Assembly: GCF_014205055.1 (NCBI RefSeq)
Contig: NZ_JACHMS010000001.1
Span: 7,716,501 to 7,780,500, forward strand
DNA from: Streptomyces luteogriseus
GTDB taxonomy: Bacteria > Actinomycetota > Actinomycetes > Streptomycetales > Streptomycetaceae
Direction: 5' to 3'
DNA length: 64,000 bases
This document shows, piece by piece, positions 60,608 through 64,000 of this stretch (positions within the stretch are counted from its first letter, which is position 1; the number at the start of each line of letters is the position of its first letter). The translations under genes and the position numbers were made by a program. Under the pieces are notes generated by a model. That model was not told the DNA's origin and did not search any database. It was given only the letters and a program-made list of their open reading frames with translations.

Positions 60608-61369
60608 ATGGGTACCGCACCAGCACCGCAGCGCAGGGCCGTACTCACGGGTGGGCTGGATGCTGGCGCGGCGCTGCTCACGGCCTGCTCGTCGAAGGAC
60701 ACCGCCGGCACGGGCAGGGCCGTGGCGGGCACGCCCTGACCCTCTCCCGCGGCGGGCTCGCGACCGGACTCGCCCTGGTCGGCGTTCGCACGGCTGATGG
60801 ACGGCAACAAGCGCTGGGTGGACGGCAAGCTCCAGCACCCCGACCGCGATCCGAAGAGGCGCAAGTTCGTCGCCGAGGCGCAGGACCCGTACGGCGTGAT
60901 CCTCTCCCGCATCGACTCCCGCGTGCCGCCGGAGCTCGTCTTCGACGCGGGCCTCGGCGACCTGTTCGTGATGCGCACCGGCGGGCAGGCCGTCGGACCC
61001 GTCGTCGTCGGTTCCGTGGAGTACGGCCCGATGACGTCCGGCACCCCGCTCGTCGTGGTCCTCGGCCACCAGCGATGCGGAGCCGTCAAGGCGGCCTACG
61101 GGGCCCTGAAGGACGACAAGCCGCTGCCCGGCAACCTCCAGCCGATCGCCGAAGCCCTGCGGCGGGCCTACCGGGAGACCGTCAGGCAGCAGCACGCGGA
61201 CCCGGTCGACGCGATGGTCCGGATCCACACCAAGCAGACCGCCGCCGGCCTGCGGACCGACAAGGACCTCGCGCCACTCGTGAAGAGGGGTGAACTGGCA
61301 GTCGTCAGCGCCTACTACTCGCTCGACACAGGCCGCGTGGAGGTCCTCACCGGTGCACCCGCCGCCTGA
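60608..61369 (+). pseudogene. Exported beta-carbonic anhydrase, inactivated
   Basis: One frame of 254 codons reads an Arg-Arg lipoprotein-like signal (APQRRAVLTGGLDAGAALLT then ACSS), 13 linker residues, an in-frame TGA at 60737-60739, then a beta-carbonic anhydrase from FARLMDGNKRWVDGKLQHPD onward. The catalytic Asp-Arg pair is in LSRIDSRVPPELVFDAGLGD, but the zinc-binding Cys normally preceding IDSR (LSCIDSR) is Arg here. The other ligands, His and Cys in VVLGHQRCGAVKAAYGALKD, remain. Both changes point to loss of function. A start at ATG 60797 could still give a 190-residue cytoplasmic protein lacking one zinc ligand. Confidence 0.8.
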
Positions 61370-61392
61370 CCGGCGGCCGACGGGGACCGGGC

Positions 61393-61426
61393 GGAAAAAA
61401 CGTTCCACGCCCGGTCACGTTATACT
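61393..61426 (+). promoter_or_regulatory. Promoter of LacI-type gene with GGAA...TTCC half-sites
   Basis: TATACT at 61421-61426 is a good -10 box. Upstream, GGAA (61393-61396) and TTCC (61403-61406) flank AAAACG, a weak LacI-like palindrome that could allow autorepression. The -35 region is poor. Confidence 0.45.
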
Positions 61427-61483
61427 CGTGCCGCTCATGAAGGCCATCGTCGTGCCTGGTCGCGCGGCCGCAACAGCGAGGGG

Positions 61484-62503
61484 GTGGACGCCGTTCCGGC
61501 ACGCCCCGCCCGCATCCAGGACGTCGCCGCGGCCGCCGGTGTCTCGGTGTCGACGGTGTCGAACGTGCTCAACCGGCCCGAGCGGGTCAACGCCCGGACC
61601 GCCGAGCGGGTCCGCGTCGCCGTCGCCGCGCTCGACTACGTCCCCCACCCGGGTGCCGCGGGCCTGCGCACGGGACACTCCTCCGCGATCGGGCTGGTAC
61701 TGCCCGACATCACCAACTCCTTCTACGCGCGCATCGCACGGGGCGCCGCCGACGCGGCCTACGACCACGGCTACGCCCTCGTCCTCTGCCACAGCGGCGA
61801 CGCCCCCGAGCGGGAGCAGGGCTACTTCAGCATGCTCGTCGGGCAGCGGGCCGTCGGAGTCGTCGTCGTACCGCTCAGCGCCGACCCGAGCCGGCTGGCC
61901 CGGCTGCGCGAACGGGGCATCCCGCTCGTCCTGGCCGACCGCGCGATGCCCGACCGGGAGGGCTGCTCGGCCTCCGTGGACGACATCGCCGGCGGCCGCA
62001 TCGCCGTACAGCACCTCCTCGACAGCGGGGCCCGCGACATCCTGGTCGTCAACGGGGAGCGCGGCATACGCCAGTGCGCCGACCGCTACCAGGGCGCCCG
62101 GCAGGCCGTGCGCAGCCGCCGCGGGGCGCGGCTCGACCAGGTCGTCGCCGAGCGGATGACCGTCGCGTACGGCACGGAGATCGCCCGCGGGCTGAAGGAT
62201 CTGCCCGACGGGGTGTTCTGCACCAACGACTTCCTCGCCGCCGGCCTGTGCCGGGGTCTGACCGAGCGGGGCGTGCGCGTCCCCGAGGACGTCCAGGTCG
62301 TCGGCTACGGCGACCTCGACGTCGCGGCCTTCGGGGCGACGACCCTGACCACGGTCCGGCAGCCGGTCGAGGACCTCGGCCGGGCGGCCGTGGAGATGCT
62401 GCTCGACGAGATCGAGGCCCGCGCCGACCACCTCCACGAGACCCGCGTCTTCGCCCCCGGCCTCGTCCTGCGCGACTCCACCCGGCCGCCCTACGACGAC
62501 TGA
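61484..62503 (+). CDS. LacI-family transcriptional regulator
   Basis: 339 residues. HTH and hinge: IQDVAAAAGVSVSTVSNVLN followed by RPERVNARTAERVRVAVAAL and YVPHPGAAGLRTGHSSAIGL. Effector domain: VLPDITNSFYARIARGAADA, GVVVVPLSADPSRLARLRER, DDIAGGRIAVQHLLDSGARD and VQVVGYGDLDVAAFGATTLT. GTG 61484 is directly preceded by GAGGGG, rather close for a ribosome site, but no better in-frame start exists upstream. Its last 13 bases overlap the convergent glycosidase gene, whose cluster it may regulate in response to a plant-derived sugar. Confidence 0.88.
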   Translation: MDAVPARPARIQDVAAAAGVSVSTVSNVLNRPERVNARTAERVRVAVAALDYVPHPGAAGLRTGHSSAIGLVLPDITNSFYARIARGAADAAYDHGYALVLCHSGDAPEREQGYFSMLVGQRAVGVVVVPLSADPSRLARLRERGIPLVLADRAMPDREGCSASVDDIAGGRIAVQHLLDSGARDILVVNGERGIRQCADRYQGARQAVRSRRGARLDQVVAERMTVAYGTEIARGLKDLPDGVFCTNDFLAAGLCRGLTERGVRVPEDVQVVGYGDLDVAAFGATTLTTVRQPVEDLGRAAVEMLLDEIEARADHLHETRVFAPGLVLRDSTRPPYDD

Positions 62504-64000
62504 CCCCCGGCCGGGATCCGCAGCGTCACCGGCCCCCACAGCCCCGACGGCAGCTGGCACGGGAAAGCCCAGTCGGTCGGCGTGGCCTCCCGCAGGTACG
62601 GGGCCAGCGTGCCCCGGACCGTCACCTCCACCCGGACGGTCCGCCCCGCGGCAGCGCGCAGGGGGAAGCGGTACGGCGCGCAGAACGCCTCGCCGGCGAG
62701 CTCCCCGTCGACCGACACCTCCACACTGCCCCGCACCCGCCCGAGATCCAGCACGGGATCGGGCCCGTGCGGCACCTCCACCGCCCGCGCGTACGTCACG
62801 CCCCCGCTCCAGCCGCCCAGCCCCTGCTCGCGCCAGTCACCCAGTGCCAGCGGCGCCGGCACGGTTTGCACCCGAACCGGCCCGTGCCAGGCGGAGCCAC
62901 CCCGCAGTATCGCCGTGGGCTCGGTGACCACCTCGACACGGGCCGGTGCCGGGAGCGGCTCACGGAGCGTCAGCCGGTCGCCGGTCAGGGGGAGTTCGGC
63001 TCCCTTCCCGACCCGCACGCGCGCGGGCAGCGCCAACGGCAGCTCCAGCGACACCGTTCCCGCCGGCACGGTGAACCGGAAGCGCTGCGGCGACGCCCGG
63101 ACGCCGTCGGTGGACCGAGACGGCCGTACGGTACCGCCGAGCAGCGGGCGCCCGTTGAGCCATGCGGTGTCCGGCAGCGGGTGCGGCCGCACGGCGGCGT
63201 GACAGTGCTGCAACTCGCCCCGCCTGCGCGTGTCCTCGACGGTCCGGCCCCGCCACGCGCCCGTCCCGGCCTCCCAGCCGGCCCCACTGACCAGGGACGT
63301 CACCCCGGCCCCCGAAGACGCCATCAGGTCGACGAACACGGCGTCCCGGACGTCGGCGGTGTCCGCCACGACCTCCAGTGTGTGCTCACCCGCCCCGAGT
63401 TCCGGCTCATGGCGGAAGAACATCGGCACGGCGCCCCAGTCCGCCGCGTAGTACTCCACCTCCTCCTGCCGCGCCACCACCTCCCCGTCGAGCAGCACGG
63501 TCACCGCCGAGGCGGCCCCCACGACGAGCACCGCCCGCGCCTGTCCGGCCGGGGCCCGGAACCGCGCGCGATAGGCGACCCGGCCGTCGGGCCGGACCCC
63601 GTCGGGCGGGCGCATGAACCGAGGCCGGAAGCCGAGCCCGCCCGGCTCGGAGAGGCAGAAGAAGCTGCCGAGCGGTGTGCCGGTGGCTGCCGAGATCGTC
63701 GAGGGCCGGTCCTGGGCGTCCGACAGCTCGTACTCCAGCACATTGCGCTCCCGGGCCACGGTGACCGGGGCGGAGGCCAGGTAGCCGCCGTCGAAGGGGC
63801 CCAAGGGCTCCCCGTTCCACCACACCCGCTTGACCGCCTCCGCGCCGACGTGCAGCTCGGCGGGCCCCCGGTGGCCGGTCTCCACGATCGCCCGGACCCG
63901 GGCGGCCGTTCCCCCGACCGGCACGGGGACCCGAACGAACTCCTCGCTCACCAGCCCCTTGGTGCCCAGCAGCCCGCCCTGGTCCGGGAGGCCACGGCTC
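62491..64000 (-). CDS. Large glycosidase, probable alpha-L-rhamnosidase-like (GH106 type), C-terminal part
   Basis: The frame is open from the right edge, giving about 502 residues of the C-terminal part; the catalytic region is outside. It shows beta-sandwich modules: VAYRARFRAPAGQARAVLVV, YYAADWGAVPMFFRHEPELG and LTLREPLPAPARVEVVTEPT. The last ~120 residues, VLDLGRVRGSVEVSVDGELA, AGRTVRVEVTVRGTLAPYLR and LPSGLWGPVTLRIPAGG, form a sugar-binding domain of the type that ends bacterial GH106 and related enzymes. A GTG at 63951 is internal, since coding clearly continues upstream (SRGLPDQGGLLGTKGLVSEE). Family assignment is tentative. Confidence 0.65.
   Translation of the reverse strand, partial: SRGLPDQGGLLGTKGLVSEEFVRVPVPVGGTAARVRAIVETGHRGPAELHVGAEAVKRVWWNGEPLGPFDGGYLASAPVTVARERNVLEYELSDAQDRPSTISAATGTPLGSFFCLSEPGGLGFRPRFMRPPDGVRPDGRVAYRARFRAPAGQARAVLVVGAASAVTVLLDGEVVARQEEVEYYAADWGAVPMFFRHEPELGAGEHTLEVVADTADVRDAVFVDLMASSGAGVTSLVSGAGWEAGTGAWRGRTVEDTRRRGELQHCHAAVRPHPLPDTAWLNGRPLLGGTVRPSRSTDGVRASPQRFRFTVPAGTVSLELPLALPARVRVGKGAELPLTGDRLTLREPLPAPARVEVVTEPTAILRGGSAWHGPVRVQTVPAPLALGDWREQGLGGWSGGVTYARAVEVPHGPDPVLDLGRVRGSVEVSVDGELAGEAFCAPYRFPLRAAAGRTVRVEVTVRGTLAPYLREATPTDWAFPCQLPSGLWGPVTLRIPAGGQSS

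Noticed and set aside
60737..60739. Possible selenocysteine TGA in the carbonic anhydrase gene
   Set aside because: The TGA lies in the linker between signal peptide and enzyme, not at a catalytic Cys, and no insertion-element-like structure is evident.

Overview
The window is about 72% GC with strong third-position G/C bias, GTG and TTG starts, twin-arginine and lipoprotein signals, and many MarR, TetR, LacI, AraC and MerR regulators. This is chromosomal DNA of a Streptomyces or a very close actinomycete. No rRNA, tRNA or CRISPR array is visible and no biosynthetic gene cluster is obvious. Most genes look like ordinary accessory metabolism and transport, with four decayed loci and one IS-bounded island.

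Layout. 1-6.6 kb: truncated M56 peptidase and DUF5134 membrane protein, FUSC-type exporter plus MarR regulator, two VOC proteins flanking a decayed GNAT gene, and an intact GNAT gene. 6.6-12.9 kb: glycerophosphodiesterase, then a run DUF6421 / SDR / threonine-aldolase-like / transglutaminase-like / B3-B4, closed by a convergent PlsC-type acyltransferase. 13-17.5 kb: DUF4395 and thioredoxin pair, flavin reductase, etfBA, exported endo/exonuclease/phosphatase. 17.7-24 kb: DUF6986 aldolase, receptor Ser/Thr kinase, a LacI regulator facing a ROK kinase. 24-29.7 kb: AraC / VOC / UvrA-like ATPase module, three small proteins, and a P-loop kinase-Nudix fusion. 29.9-36 kb: complete Dpp/Opp-type peptide ABC transporter (C-A-B-D-F order).

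36.0-37.2 kb: an island bounded by 21-bp inverted ends (20/21 identical) with CTAG at both edges. It carries a DUF6624 gene and a deleted IS5-type transposase. 37.2-45.3 kb: MBL hydrolase, M20 dipeptidase, geranylgeranyl-reductase-like flavoprotein, deazaflavin-dependent nitroreductase with divergent TetR, a NarL-type two-component system, a methyltransferase. 45.4-50.3 kb: branched-chain amino-acid ABC transporter livHMGF with convergent livJ. 50.4-60.2 kb: drug-type MFS with divergent MarR, mycothiol-dependent isomerase-like protein, SDR, second MFS, YbdK-type glutamate-cysteine ligase, Gfo/Idh-ThuA pair, methyltransferase with divergent MerR. 60.2-64 kb: remnants of an MFS gene and of an exported beta-carbonic anhydrase (nonsense codon and lost zinc ligand), a LacI regulator, and the C-terminal part of a large glycosidase running off the right edge.

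Several regulator/target pairs have clear palindromes in their shared promoter regions: MarR-FUSC, LacI-ROK, TetR-nitroreductase, MarR-MFS and MerR-methyltransferase. The less ordinary items are the IS-bounded DUF6624 island, the AraC-VOC-UvrA-like module with a strong hairpin before the ATPase gene, the nested palindromes filling the gap before the transglutaminase gene, and the kinase-Nudix fusion. I did not find evidence strong enough to claim a wholly new system.
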